NCBI RefSeq assembly: GCF_900113065.1
Contig: NZ_FOOA01000007.1
Coordinates: 62,001-126,000, forward strand
Direction: 5' to 3'
Length of the DNA: 64,000 nucleotides
From: Aureimonas phyllosphaerae
Lineage (GTDB): Bacteria; Pseudomonadota; Alphaproteobacteria; Rhizobiales; Rhizobiaceae
The notes below the pieces were generated by a model, which worked only from the letters and a program-made list of their open reading frames with translations, was not told the DNA's origin and searched no databases. This document shows, piece after piece, positions 1 to 9,056 of this stretch. The translations under genes and the position numbers were made by a program. Position 1 is the stretch's first letter. Each line of letters begins with the position of its first letter.

Positions 1-2543
1 CCGCCCACAGCCCTCCTGATGTCGTTGGCCCCGACGCCGAAACAAGAGCAGACGAGCGCGCCGGGGTCGGGCCGCTCGGTGCCGGCGCGTCCGGCAAGGA
101 TGCGGGCGCGGGCCTGGGGCTCGAAGGCCGGAGCGTCGAGCAGCGAGACGGCGAAGGCGCGCGAGACGGCGACGGGCTCCGGCGAGAGCCAGAGCGCGGC
201 GAGGAGCCGGCCGTCGGCATCGAAGGCGGCGAGGCGGCGCTGGCCGGTGCGGTCGGTGTAGTCGAGGAGGTCTGCGGCGGGGTCGAGGCTGAGGAGGGCG
301 TGGGGGTTCGGCGCGGTGCCGTTGCCGGCGAGCTCCAGCCGCCAGCCGCCGGAGGCGCGGGCCTTCGCCCAGTAGAGAGGATCGCCGGCCTCCGGCTCGG
401 CGCGTGAGACCGCGAAGCCGTACCACTCGGCCGAAACGCGACGGAGCGCGGCGGGCGCGGCCTTCGACGCCGGCTGGCCCGAGATCGGATCGGTGCGCGC
501 GGGAACGAGCGCGTTGACGCGGGCCGCGCCCGAGAACTGGCCGGTCCAGTGCATGGGGGCGAAGAGCGTGCCGGGCGCGACGCGGGGCGTCAGGAGCGCG
601 CGCAGGGTGGCGCCGCCGTGATCCGTCGAGAGCGACACGAGATCGGCCTCCGCGATGCCGAGGCGTTCCGCGTCGGCCGGGTGGATCTCGCAGAAGGGCT
701 CGGCGAGATGGGCCGACAGGCGGGGCGAACGGCCGGTTCGCGTCATCGTGTGCCACTGGTCGCGGATGCGGCCGGTGTTGAGCACGAACGGACGCTCGGC
801 CGTGAGGGCGGGCGCTTCGGCGGGGGCGACGGCCAGGAGCTTCGCCCGGCCGCTCGGCGTGAAGAAGCGGCCGTCGGCGAAAAAGCGGGTGGTCGGCGCG
901 GCGCCGGCCGGCATCGGCCATTGCACCGGCGCCAGCGCCTCGTAGGCCGCATCGTCGAGCGTCTTGAGCGCGCCGATATCGAAATCGCGCGTGCCCTCGT
1001 TCTCGAAGGCGGACAGCGCGGCATGCTCGCGGAAGATCGCGGCGGCGTTGGCGAAGTCGAAGCCCTTTGCGAAACCCATGCGCTTCGCGATTTCCTGGAT
1101 CTGCCACCAGTCCGGCCGCGCGTCTCCGGGCAGGGCGAGGTAGCCGCGCTGGCGCGAGATGCGGCGCTCCGAATTCGTGACCGTCCCGTCCTTCTCCCCC
1201 CAGGCGGCGGACGGCAGGGCGACATGGGCGAAAGGCATCGTGTCGGTGTCGGTCACGACGTCGGAGACGACGACGAAGGGGCAGCGGCGGAGCGCCTCAG
1301 CGACGCCGTCGGCTTGGGGAAGCGAATCGACGGGATTGGTCCCCATGATCCACAGCGCGCGCACCCGGCCGTCGGCGACCGCCTGGAAGAGGTCCACGGC
1401 CTTGAGGCCGGGCGTCTGCGCCACGCTCGGCGCATTCCAGAAGCGGCGCACGACGTCCGCATGGGCGAGATTGCCGAGGTCCATATGGGCGGCGAGCTGG
1501 TTGGCGAGCCCGCCGACCTCGCGCCCGCCCATCGCATTGGGCTGGCCGGTCACGGAGAAGGGACCGGTCCCGGATTTCCCGATGCGGCCGGTGGCGAGAT
1601 GGCAGTTGAGAATGGCCGATACCTTGTCGGTGCCGCCCGCCGACTGGTTCACGCCCTGGCTGTAGACGGTGACGGTCTTGTCCGTGTGGGCATAGAGGTC
1701 GAGGAAGGCCGCGAGCTTGTCCGTGTCGAGCCCGGTCGCTTCCGCAAGACGATCGAGGTCGGCGAAAGGACGCGCGGCCTCCAGCGCGGCGTCGAGGCCT
1801 TCCGTGTGCGCTTGCGTGTAGGCGCGGTCGATCGCGCCCGCCGCCTCGATCGCGGCGAGAGCCCCGAGAAACAGCGCCGTGTCGCCGTCGGCGCGGATCG
1901 GCAGATGCAGGTCGGCTTCCCGCGCGCTCGCCGTCTCGCGTGGATCGATGACGACGAGGCGCATCTGCGGGCGTCGCGCCCGCGCCGCCTGGACGCGCTG
2001 GAACAGCACCGGATGGCACCAGGCGAGGTTGGAGCCGACAAGCACCAGGAGGTCGGCCTCCTCCAGGTCCTCGTAGGTGCCGGGCACGGTGTCGGAGCCG
2101 AACGTGCGCTTGTGGCCGGCGACGGAAGAGGCCATGCACAGGCGCGAATTGGTGTCGATATTGGCCGAGCCGACGAAGCCCTTCATCAGCTTGTTGGCGA
2201 CGTAGTAGTCTTCGGTCAGGATCTGACCGGAGACATAAAGCGCCACCGAATCCGGCCCGTGGTCGCGGATCGTCTCGGCAAACCGGGCGGCCACCGTGTC
2301 GAGCGCCGCATCCCAGGAAGCGCGCTCGCCCCCGATCTGCGGATGCAGCAGCCGGCGGTCGGGAACCAGCGTCTCGGCAAGCGCCGAGCCCTTGGAGCAG
2401 AGGCGGCCGAAATTGGCGGGGTGCGTCTCATCGCCCGCGATCGCGACCGTGCCGTCGGGGCGGGGCGTCGCGACGACCCCGCAGCCGACGCCGCAATAGG
2501 GGCAGGTGGTGCGGGTTGCGCCCGGGGTCGCCAGCGTGTTCAT
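1..2543 (-). CDS. nasA: Assimilatory nitrate reductase, large catalytic subunit (3' end outside window)
   Basis: Reduces nitrate to nitrite in the cytoplasm using a bis-MGD molybdenum cofactor. About 847 residues are visible. The N-terminus carries the 4Fe-4S ligands C14-x2-C17-x3-C21 and C49 in 'GRLCSKG'. Molybdopterin-oxidoreductase signatures follow, such as 'NQSAGGTDK' and 'GQPNAMGGREVGGLANQ', then the C-terminal MGD-binding domain. The last visible residues (A-L-V-C-S-C-F-G-V-G) begin a BFD-type 2Fe-2S domain, common in NasA proteins that lack a separate electron-transfer subunit. There is no Tat signal, so the assimilatory (Nas) rather than the periplasmic (Nap) type is indicated. The ATG at 2543 lies one base after the cynS stop, so this is the distal gene of the nirBD-cynS run. 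The stop codon is not in the window. Confidence 0.95.
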   Translation of the reverse strand, partial: MNTLATPGATRTTCPYCGVGCGVVATPRPDGTVAIAGDETHPANFGRLCSKGSALAETLVPDRRLLHPQIGGERASWDAALDTVAARFAETIRDHGPDSVALYVSGQILTEDYYVANKLMKGFVGSANIDTNSRLCMASSVAGHKRTFGSDTVPGTYEDLEEADLLVLVGSNLAWCHPVLFQRVQAARARRPQMRLVVIDPRETASAREADLHLPIRADGDTALFLGALAAIEAAGAIDRAYTQAHTEGLDAALEAARPFADLDRLAEATGLDTDKLAAFLDLYAHTDKTVTVYSQGVNQSAGGTDKVSAILNCHLATGRIGKSGTGPFSVTGQPNAMGGREVGGLANQLAAHMDLGNLAHADVVRRFWNAPSVAQTPGLKAVDLFQAVADGRVRALWIMGTNPVDSLPQADGVAEALRRCPFVVVSDVVTDTDTMPFAHVALPSAAWGEKDGTVTNSERRISRQRGYLALPGDARPDWWQIQEIAKRMGFAKGFDFANAAAIFREHAALSAFENEGTRDFDIGALKTLDDAAYEALAPVQWPMPAGAAPTTRFFADGRFFTPSGRAKLLAVAPAEAPALTAERPFVLNTGRIRDQWHTMTRTGRSPRLSAHLAEPFCEIHPADAERLGIAEADLVSLSTDHGGATLRALLTPRVAPGTLFAPMHWTGQFSGAARVNALVPARTDPISGQPASKAAPAALRRVSAEWYGFAVSRAEPEAGDPLYWAKARASGGWRLELAGNGTAPNPHALLSLDPAADLLDYTDRTGQRRLAAFDADGRLLAALWLSPEPVAVSRAFAVSLLDAPAFEPQARARILAGRAGTERPDPGALVCSCFGVGANDIRRAVG

Positions 2544-2544
2544 C

Positions 2545-2988
2545 TCACCACGCGTTGTAGGCGAGGTACTTGCCGCTCATGCGCACCTCGATCCGGTCGC
2601 CCTTGGGGTTCGGCACCTTCTCGACCTCCATGTGGAAGTCGATCGCGCTCATGATGCCGTTGCCGCACTTCTCCTGGACGAGCTCCTTCAGCGTGTCGCC
2701 GTAGACGCCGACGATCTCGTAGAAGCGGTAGATGCAGGGATCGGTCGGAACGCTGCGGTCCCAGACCTTGGTCGGGTACTCGGCCAGCGTGACGGCCGCC
2801 TCCTGCGGCAGGCCGAGATTGGTGACGAGGAGGTCGGCCTTGTCGCGCGGCAGGGCGTTCATGCCGAGGCAGGCGGAGGTCGTGAAGACCTCGCTCATGC
2901 CGATGCCCTCCGCGATCGAGGCCCAGGACAGGCCCGCCTGGCGCTTGCGCTCGTAGACGAGGTCGGTGACGTCCTTCTTCGACAGCAT
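2545..2988 (-). CDS. cynS: Cyanate hydratase (cyanase)
   Basis: Catalyses the bicarbonate-dependent decomposition of cyanate to ammonia and CO2. The 147 residues match the family length (about 150-156). The N-terminal half is the helical DNA-binding-like fold. The C-terminal half holds the catalytic triad: R88 and E91 in 'YRFYEIVGVYG' and S114 in 'GIMSAIDFHM', equivalent to E. coli Arg96, Glu99 and Ser122. An AGGAG ribosome site lies just before the ATG, overlapping the nirD stop (AATAGGAG). The gene is packed between nirD (10-base gap) and nasA (1-base gap), so it is co-transcribed with nitrate assimilation. This suggests cyanate is used as a nitrogen source under the same control. Confidence 0.97.
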   Translation of the reverse strand: MLSKKDVTDLVYERKRQAGLSWASIAEGIGMSEVFTTSACLGMNALPRDKADLLVTNLGLPQEAAVTLAEYPTKVWDRSVPTDPCIYRFYEIVGVYGDTLKELVQEKCGNGIMSAIDFHMEVEKVPNPKGDRIEVRMSGKYLAYNAW

Positions 2989-2998
2989 GGTGCGTCTC

Positions 2999-3349
2999 CT
3001 ATTCCGCGGCTTCTTGAAAGGCTTCGGCTTCCAGCAGGATTTCCAGCGCCCCGTCCGCGCCGACGCGAACGGGAAAAGTGCGCACCCGGCCCTCGTCCGG
3101 CCCCTGCACCAGCCCGGTGTCGAGGGCGATCACCTGGGAGTGGAGCGGGCAGGTGACGGAGCCGCCGTGGACGATGCCCTGGCTCAGCGGGCCGCCCTTG
3201 TGGGGGCAGCGGTCCTCGGTCGCGAAGACCTTGTCATCCATCGTACGGAACACGGCGATCCGGCCGAGCGGCGAGGTCACGCAGCGCGCGCCGCGCCGGG
3301 GGATGTCGTCGAGGCGGCCGATCGCCGCCCATGCGCCCTGCATCGTCAT
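2999..3349 (-). CDS. nirD: Nitrite reductase (NADH) small subunit, Rieske type
   Basis: Small subunit partner of NirB in assimilatory nitrite reduction to ammonium; 116 residues. A full set of Rieske 2Fe-2S ligands is visible: C48-x-H50 ('RCPHKGG') and C67-x2-H70 ('CPLHSQ'). The E. coli NirD family has the Rieske fold without the cluster, so this copy is of the cluster-binding kind. The start at 3349 gives an ATGA overlap with the nirB stop, indicating translational coupling. A second ATG two codons downstream is the only close alternative. Confidence 0.93.
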   Translation of the reverse strand: MTMQGAWAAIGRLDDIPRRGARCVTSPLGRIAVFRTMDDKVFATEDRCPHKGGPLSQGIVHGGSVTCPLHSQVIALDTGLVQGPDEGRVRTFPVRVGADGALEILLEAEAFQEAAE

Positions 3350-5808
3350 TCCGCAGCCTCCCGGAAACCGATCTCCGCCATGGGTTTGAACTCGTGCGAG
3401 GCGACGCCCTTCGAGGCGCGCTCGGCCCAGGGGTCGACCTGCGCGAACTGCTGGGAGAACACGAAGCGCTCGAAATAGGCCTGGCGCTTCTCGAGGTCGT
3501 CGACGACCGCCGCGCGGATCGAGTCCATGCCGACGCGCTTCAGCCACTTGTAGATGCGCTCGAGATAGTGGCCCTGCTCGCGGTAGAGCTGGGTGAGGGC
3601 GGCGATCACCACCACCGCCTCGTCCTCGGTGACGACATGGCAGAGGACCTGCGTGCCGTGGATGTCGAGGCCGGCGGCGCCGGCGAAGTGGATGTCGTAG
3701 CCCGAATCCACGCAGATGACGCCGATGTCCTTGCACGTCGCCTCGGCGCAGTTCCGGGGGCAGCCGGAGACGGCCATCTTGAGCTTGGCCGGGGTCCAGG
3801 AGCCCCACATGAACTTCTCCAGCCGGATGCCGAGGCCGGTGGAATCCTGCGTGCCGAAGCGGCACCAGTCGGTTCCGACGCAGGTCTTCACCGTGCGCAA
3901 CCCCTTGGCATAGGCCGCGCCCGAGACCATGCCGGCGGCGTTGAGGTCGGCCCAGACGGCGGGAAGGTCCTCCTTCTTCACGCCCAGCATGTCGATGCGC
4001 TGGCCGCCGGTGCACTTGACGGCCGGGATGGCGAACTTGTCCACGACGTCGGCGATGGCGCGCAGCTCGGCTGACGAGGTCATGCCGCCCCACATGCGCG
4101 GCACGACGGAATAGGTGCCGTCCTTCTGGATGTTGGCGTGGACCCGCTCGTTGATGAAGCGGCTCTGCTTGTCGTCCTGGTACTCGCCCGGCCAGTCGGC
4201 GAGGAGATAGTAGTTGAGCGCCGGGCGGCACTTGGCGCAGCCGCAGGAGGTCGTCCATTCCAGCTCCTGCATCACGGCCGGGATCGACTTCAGTTCCTTG
4301 GCCTTGATGAGCCGGCGCACGTCGCCGTGGCCGAGCGTGGTGCAGCCGCACATCGGCTTGACGGCTTGCGCGTTGAACTTGTCGCCGAGCGTCACGCTCA
4401 TCAGCTGCTCGACGAGGCCGGTGCAGGAGCCGCAGGAGGCCGAGGCCTTGGTGTGGGCGCGCACGTCGTCGAAGGTCGTCAGGCCCTTGGCGGTGATGGT
4501 GGACGTGATCTTGCCCTTGCAGACGCCGTTGCAGCCGCAGATCTCGGCGTCATCGCCCAAGGCTGCAACGGCCGCCATAGGGTCCAGCGGGGACCCTCCC
4601 TGGTAGCTCTGGCCGAAGATCAGCGTGTCGCGCATCTCCCCGATGTCGGTGCCCTTCTTCAGAAGGTCGCCGAACCAGCCCCCATCCGCCGTCTCGCCGT
4701 AGAGCACGGCGCCGAGGATCCTGTTGTCCTTGACGACGAGGCGCTTGTAGACGCCGGCCGAGGCGTCGCGCAGCACGATCTCCTCGCGGTCGGGCGCATC
4801 GGCGAAGTCGCCGACGGAGTAGAGGTTGATGCCCGTGACCTTCAGTTTGGTCGGCGTGTCGGAGTGGCGGAAGCCTTCGCCCGGCTGGCCCGCGAGGCGG
4901 CGGGCCGCCACTTCCGCCATCTGGTAGAGCGGGGCGACGAGGCCGTAGACGCGCCCGTCGAGTTCGACGCACTCGCCGAGCGCGGAAATGCTCTCGTCCG
5001 AGGTCAGAAGCTGGTCGTCCACATGGATGCCGCGCCCGACGGCCAAGCCCGCCTCCTTCGCGAGACCCGCCGAGGGGCGGATGCCGACGGCCATGACGAC
5101 GAGGCTCGCGGGGATGACGCGCCCGTCCTTGAGCTTCACGCCCTCGACCTTTTCGGTCCCGAGGATTTCTTCCGTGTTGGCGTTGCAGATCACCTCGATA
5201 CCGCGCTTCTCCAGGGCGCGCTGGAGGAGGAAGCCGGCGGCGGGGTCGAGCTGGCGCTCCATCAGCGTCGGCATGAGATGGAGGACCGTGACCTCCAATC
5301 CTTGCGCGCGCAGGCCCGCGGCGGCTTCGAGGCCGAGGAGGCCACCGCCGATGACGACGGCCTTGGCTTTGGACTGTGCCGCCAGGATCATCGCGTCGAC
5401 ATCGTCGAGGTCGCGATAGGCGAGGACGCCGGGTAGGGTGTGGCCGGGCACCGGCGGGATGAAGGGCGTCGAGCCGGTGGCGATGACCAGGTGGTCGTAA
5501 GGCGCGGTCACACCCTTGTCCGACGTCACGGTCTTTGCCGCGCGGTCGATCGCGACGACGCGATGGCCCTTGTGGAGCGTGACGCCGTGGCTGACGTACC
5601 AGCCGTCGCCGTGGATCACGATGTCCTCGAAGCTCTTCTCGCCCGACAGGACGGGGGAGAGCATGATGCGATCGTAGTTCACGCGGGGTTCGGCGTTGAA
5701 GATCGTCACCTCGAAGGCATTCGGCGCCAGTTCGAAGAGGTGTTCGAGCATCCGGCCGGGGGCCATGCCGTTGCCGACGACGACGAGTTTCTGGGTCATG
5801 GGTCTCAT
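3346..5808 (-). CDS. nirB: Nitrite reductase (NADH) large subunit
   Basis: Cytoplasmic siroheme enzyme that reduces nitrite to ammonium with six electrons from NAD(P)H; 820 residues, normal for NirB. Domains in order: FAD/NAD-binding oxidoreductase (residues about 5-300, 'VVVGNGMAPGRMLEHL' and 'VVIGGGLLGLEAA'); two BFD-type 2Fe-2S segments ('CGCNGVCKGKI...CGSC' and 'CGCTTLGHGDVR...CGCAKC'); then the nitrite/sulfite reductase ferredoxin half-domain and siroheme/4Fe-4S domain. The last two carry the cysteine pairs C-x5-C ('TCVGTDWCRFG') and C-x3-C ('GCPRNCAEA'). The ATG at 5799 (fourth codon) is an equally plausible start; neither has a strong ribosome site. No siroheme synthase gene is nearby. 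About 70 bases separate it from nrtD upstream. Confidence 0.96.
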   Translation of the reverse strand: MRPMTQKLVVVGNGMAPGRMLEHLFELAPNAFEVTIFNAEPRVNYDRIMLSPVLSGEKSFEDIVIHGDGWYVSHGVTLHKGHRVVAIDRAAKTVTSDKGVTAPYDHLVIATGSTPFIPPVPGHTLPGVLAYRDLDDVDAMILAAQSKAKAVVIGGGLLGLEAAAGLRAQGLEVTVLHLMPTLMERQLDPAAGFLLQRALEKRGIEVICNANTEEILGTEKVEGVKLKDGRVIPASLVVMAVGIRPSAGLAKEAGLAVGRGIHVDDQLLTSDESISALGECVELDGRVYGLVAPLYQMAEVAARRLAGQPGEGFRHSDTPTKLKVTGINLYSVGDFADAPDREEIVLRDASAGVYKRLVVKDNRILGAVLYGETADGGWFGDLLKKGTDIGEMRDTLIFGQSYQGGSPLDPMAAVAALGDDAEICGCNGVCKGKITSTITAKGLTTFDDVRAHTKASASCGSCTGLVEQLMSVTLGDKFNAQAVKPMCGCTTLGHGDVRRLIKAKELKSIPAVMQELEWTTSCGCAKCRPALNYYLLADWPGEYQDDKQSRFINERVHANIQKDGTYSVVPRMWGGMTSSAELRAIADVVDKFAIPAVKCTGGQRIDMLGVKKEDLPAVWADLNAAGMVSGAAYAKGLRTVKTCVGTDWCRFGTQDSTGLGIRLEKFMWGSWTPAKLKMAVSGCPRNCAEATCKDIGVICVDSGYDIHFAGAAGLDIHGTQVLCHVVTEDEAVVVIAALTQLYREQGHYLERIYKWLKRVGMDSIRAAVVDDLEKRQAYFERFVFSQQFAQVDPWAERASKGVASHEFKPMAEIGFREAAE

Positions 5809-5877
5809 CCCGAAACGGAAAGGTTGAGAAGGGCGTCCGGCGCGGCGTCGGTGGCGCGCCGGGCGATCAGTCCGGCG

Positions 5878-6678
5878 TCAGGCCGCTTCGACGAAGCGGT
5901 TGCGCTCGTAGAGGAACCGCAACACCGCCTGGCGGCACTTGAGGTAGATCGGGTCCGTCGCGAGCTTGATGCGGTCGCGCGGCCGGGCGAGCGGCACGGC
6001 GAGGATCTCGCCGATGTTGGCCGATGGGCCGTTCGTCAGCATCACGATGCGATCCGACAGGAGCACGGCCTCGTCCACGTCGTGGGTGATCATCATCACC
6101 GTGGTGCCGAGGTCAGCCTGGATCTGCATGACCTGATCCTGCAGATGCGCGCGGGTGAGCGCGTCGAGCGCGCCGAAGGGCTCGTCGAGGAGGAGGATCT
6201 TCGGCTCCATGGCGAGTGCGCGAGCGATGCCGACGCGCTGCTTCATGCCGCCCGAAATCTCCGACGGACGCTTGTCCCGGGCGTGGCCCATATGGACGAG
6301 CTCGAGGTTGCGCATCACCCATTCGCGGCGCTCAGGTGCCGACTTGGCCTTGCCGAACACCTTGTCCACCGCGAGCGCGACGTTCTCGTAGACCGTGAGC
6401 CAGGGCAGGAGCGAATGGTTCTGGAACACGACGCCCCGGTCGGGGCCCGGCTGGTCCACGACCTTGTCCTCGAGGAGGACGACGCCGGTCGTGGCCTTCG
6501 TCAGGCCCGCCACGATGTTGAGAAGCGTGGACTTGCCGCAGCCGGAATGGCCGATGATCGAGATGTACTCGCCCTTGTCCACCGTCAGGTCGATGCCCTT
6601 GAGGACCTGGGTGGTGGCGGCGCCCCGCTTGAAGGTCATGTCGACGCCTTCGATCGACAGGAACGGCTTGGCTTGCAT
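5878..6678 (-). CDS. nrtD: Nitrate/nitrite ABC transporter, ATP-binding protein
   Basis: ATPase of the NrtABD nitrate/nitrite importer; 266 residues. Walker A is 'GHSGCGKST', the ABC signature 'SGGMKQRVGIARAL', Walker B 'ILLLDEPFGALD', and the H-loop 'MMITHDVDEA'. This pattern is typical of the NrtD/SsuB/TauB group. It ends after the ATPase domain, with no NrtC-type solute-sensing fusion. It starts 29 bases after the nrtB stop and is part of the same transcript. The same transporter family also carries cyanate (CynABD), which matters here because cynS is in the operon. Confidence 0.93.
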   Translation of the reverse strand: MQAKPFLSIEGVDMTFKRGAATTQVLKGIDLTVDKGEYISIIGHSGCGKSTLLNIVAGLTKATTGVVLLEDKVVDQPGPDRGVVFQNHSLLPWLTVYENVALAVDKVFGKAKSAPERREWVMRNLELVHMGHARDKRPSEISGGMKQRVGIARALAMEPKILLLDEPFGALDALTRAHLQDQVMQIQADLGTTVMMITHDVDEAVLLSDRIVMLTNGPSANIGEILAVPLARPRDRIKLATDPIYLKCRQAVLRFLYERNRFVEAA

Positions 6679-6707
6679 GGGTTCGCTCCGGGTCTGTCGA
6701 GGAGAGA

Positions 6708-7607
6708 TCAGGCCGCGGCCGTGCCGCGGGTGACGAGACGGCCGACCAGCGCCACGATCCGGTCGAGCACGAAGCCGACGAGGCCGACATAGGCGAGGGC
6801 GACGATGATGTCGGAGATCAGCGACGAGTTCCAAGCGTCCCAGATGAAGAAGCCGATCCCGACGCCGCCGATCAGCATCTCGGCCGCGACGATCGCCAGC
6901 CACGACAGGCCGACGCCGATGCGAAGTCCGGTGAAGATGTAGGGGGCGGCGGCCGGCAGCATGATTTTGGCGAAGAACTCGAGGCCGTTCAGGCGCAGCA
7001 CCGCCGCCACGTTGCGATAGTCGGCCGGAATGTTGCGCACGCCGACGGCCGTGTTGATGATGATCGGCCAGACCGAGGTGATGAAGATCACGAAGATCGC
7101 GGCCGGCTGGCCGTTCTGGAAGGCGGCGAGCGAGAGCGGCAGCCAGGCGAGCGGCGGCACCGTGCGCAGCACCTGGAAGATGGGATCGAGGCCGCGCATG
7201 GCGAGCGTCGACTGGCCGACGAGCACGCCGAGCGAGATGCCGACGGCGACCGCGATCGAATAGCCGATCGCGACGCGCTGGAGGCTCGCCCAGATCTGCC
7301 ATCCGAGGCCGACGTCGTTGCCCGAATTGACGTAGAACGGATGGGCGATCAGCTCCCAGCTATCGCTGAGCACCTGGCTCGGCGCCGGAAGCGCGGCGCC
7401 GGGATGGGCGCACAGGAGCTCCCACAGACCGAGAAGCACCGTGAGGGTGACGAGGAAGGGCAGGATTTCGGCCGCCCAGTCGCGCGAGCGCCGGACGAGA
7501 GCGGGGCCGACGGGCGCACGGCGCGTCGGCAGCGCGAGGACGGCGGCGCCGGCCTTGGCCGCGGGCGCCGGGCCCTTCAGGGGCAGCTTGGTGACGGTCT
7601 GGGACAC
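6708..7607 (-). CDS. nrtB: Nitrate/nitrite ABC transporter, permease
   Basis: Inner-membrane permease of the nitrate/nitrite importer; 299 residues with about six hydrophobic segments. The first follows a 45-residue cytoplasmic N-terminus rich in Ala and Pro. The cytoplasmic EAA-type loop that contacts the ATPase is visible around 'NVAAVLRLNGLEFFAKIMLP'. Length and the 'PPLAWLPLSLAAF' segment fit NrtB/NasE/SsuC permeases. It lies between nrtA (39-base gap) and nrtD (29-base gap). Confidence 0.93.
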   Translation of the reverse strand: MSQTVTKLPLKGPAPAAKAGAAVLALPTRRAPVGPALVRRSRDWAAEILPFLVTLTVLLGLWELLCAHPGAALPAPSQVLSDSWELIAHPFYVNSGNDVGLGWQIWASLQRVAIGYSIAVAVGISLGVLVGQSTLAMRGLDPIFQVLRTVPPLAWLPLSLAAFQNGQPAAIFVIFITSVWPIIINTAVGVRNIPADYRNVAAVLRLNGLEFFAKIMLPAAAPYIFTGLRIGVGLSWLAIVAAEMLIGGVGIGFFIWDAWNSSLISDIIVALAYVGLVGFVLDRIVALVGRLVTRGTAAA

Positions 7608-7646
7608 GGGGGACGGCCTCCGTTGAAGCGAGGGGCGGGACGGGCT

Positions 7647-8957
7647 TCAGGCGATGCGCTTGATCGACAGGCTCGCGAGGTAGGCGTCGGGATTGGCGGG
7701 ATCGAAGGTCTTGCCGTCGAAGAAGGTCTCGACGCCGCGCGAGGTCGAGGCCGGGATGTCGGCCGCTGAGACGCCGAGGTCCTTGGCCGCGGCGCGCCAG
7801 ATATCCTCCCGGTTGACCGCCGCGATCAGCGCCGCCTTGTCGAGCCCGGCGGGCAGGTAGCCCCAGCGCTGGTCCTCGGTGAGGAACCAGAGGTCGTGGC
7901 TCTGGAAGGGGTAGGAGGCGTGGTCGCGCCAGAACTTCATGACGTGGGGCGAGTTCTCGACCACCGGCTTGCCGTTGCCGTAGTCGTAGGTGCCCTTGAG
8001 GCGGTCGACGATATCGGCGGGGGCGACGTTGAACCAGGCGCGCTTGCCGACGATCTGGCTGAGCTCGTCCTTGTTCTCCATCGCGTCGCACCACTGCTGC
8101 GCCTCGAGGACCGCCATGGTCAGCGCCTTGGCGGCGTTGGGGTGAGCCGCGACCCAGTCGGCGCGCATCGCGAAGCTCTTCTCGGGATGCCTGGCCCAGA
8201 GCTCGCCCGTCGTGATGGCGCTGTAGCCGACGTCCTGGTTCACCATCTGCTCGTGCCACGGCTCGCCGACGCAGAAGGCGTCCATCGTGTTGACCTTGAG
8301 GTTCGCCACCATCTGCGGCGGCGGCACGACGATGGTCTCGACGTCGGAATTCGGATCGATGCCGGCGGCGGCCAGCCAGTAGCGCATCCACAGGTCGTGC
8401 GTGCCGCCGGGGAAGGTGACGGCGACCTTCGACACGGTGCCGGCCGCCTTCTTGGCCGCGAACGCGTCGCGCAGGACACCGGCGTCGAGGCCGACATTCT
8501 CCTTGCGCAGGCCGGTCGCGACCGAGATGCCCTGGCCGTCGAGGTTGAGACGGGCGAGGATCTGCATCGGCAGCGGCGCGCCTTGCGTGATCGTCCCGGC
8601 GCTCATCAGGTAGGGCATGGGGGTGAGGATGTGGGCGCCGTCGATGCCCGATCCCGCCGAGCCGAGCACGAGGTTGTCGCGCGTCGTGCCCCAGGACGAC
8701 TGCTTCACCACCTCGACATCGGGCATGCCGTGTTTGGCGAAGAGGCCCTTTTCCTTGGCGATGATGAGCGGTGAGGCGTCGGTCAGGGCGATGAAGCCGA
8801 GGACGGCTTTGGTGGTCTCGGGGCCCGCGCCTTGCGCAAACGCGCCGCCTGGGAAGCTCGCCGAGATCGCCGAGACGAGCGCGGCGGTGCCCGCGGTCGC
8901 GGCGGTGCCGAGAAGGAAGCGGCGACGGTTGAGGCCGGAATTGTCGGAAGCGGGCAT
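7647..8957 (-). CDS. nrtA: Nitrate/nitrite ABC transporter, substrate-binding protein
   Basis: Periplasmic nitrate/nitrite-binding protein of the NrtA/CmpA family; 436 residues. The N-terminus has a twin-arginine signal ('LNRRRFLLGTAATAG') followed by a hydrophobic stretch and an A-x-A-like cleavage site near 'GGAFAQG'. The mature part contains the family hallmarks 'GFIALTDASPLIIAKEKGLF' and 'FCVGEPWHEQMV'. I start at the ATG at 8957 because GAGGACCGCC precedes it; a TTG ten codons upstream (8987) also extends the frame. It is the first structural gene of the operon and sits directly behind the hairpin/terminator leader. Confidence 0.94.
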   Translation of the reverse strand: MPASDNSGLNRRRFLLGTAATAGTAALVSAISASFPGGAFAQGAGPETTKAVLGFIALTDASPLIIAKEKGLFAKHGMPDVEVVKQSSWGTTRDNLVLGSAGSGIDGAHILTPMPYLMSAGTITQGAPLPMQILARLNLDGQGISVATGLRKENVGLDAGVLRDAFAAKKAAGTVSKVAVTFPGGTHDLWMRYWLAAAGIDPNSDVETIVVPPPQMVANLKVNTMDAFCVGEPWHEQMVNQDVGYSAITTGELWARHPEKSFAMRADWVAAHPNAAKALTMAVLEAQQWCDAMENKDELSQIVGKRAWFNVAPADIVDRLKGTYDYGNGKPVVENSPHVMKFWRDHASYPFQSHDLWFLTEDQRWGYLPAGLDKAALIAAVNREDIWRAAAKDLGVSAADIPASTSRGVETFFDGKTFDPANPDAYLASLSIKRIA

Positions 8958-8985
8958 GGCGGTCCTCGGCGGGTGAGGGAAGGCC

Positions 8986-9031
8986 AAACGAAAACGACGC
9001 CGCGGACCACATGCCCCGTCCGCGCCTCGTC
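8986..9031 (-). terminator. Intrinsic terminator in the nrtA leader (attenuator)
   Basis: On the minus strand the arms CGCGGAC (9024-9018) and GTCCGCG (9007-9001) enclose a 10-base loop. Outside them GACG (9031-9028) pairs with CGTC (8999-8996). The T-rich run GTTTTCGTTT (8995-8986) follows at once. The terminator is only about 30 bases before the nrtA start codon and has no upstream gene to end, so it most likely acts as an attenuator of the nitrate operon. Confidence 0.75.
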
Positions 9032-9056
9032 CGGCGTGGGTTGGGTGGCATCGGGT

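Noticed and set aside
549-2654. A 701-codon open frame on the plus strand opposite nasA
   Set aside because: It is antisense to a clearly recognisable nitrate reductase. Its translation is Arg/Gly/Ala-rich with no family motif, a usual by-product of high GC.
3331-5436. Long plus-strand open frames opposite nirB
   Set aside because: nirB on the minus strand has all expected domains and motifs. The opposite frames show no ribosome sites and low-complexity translations.
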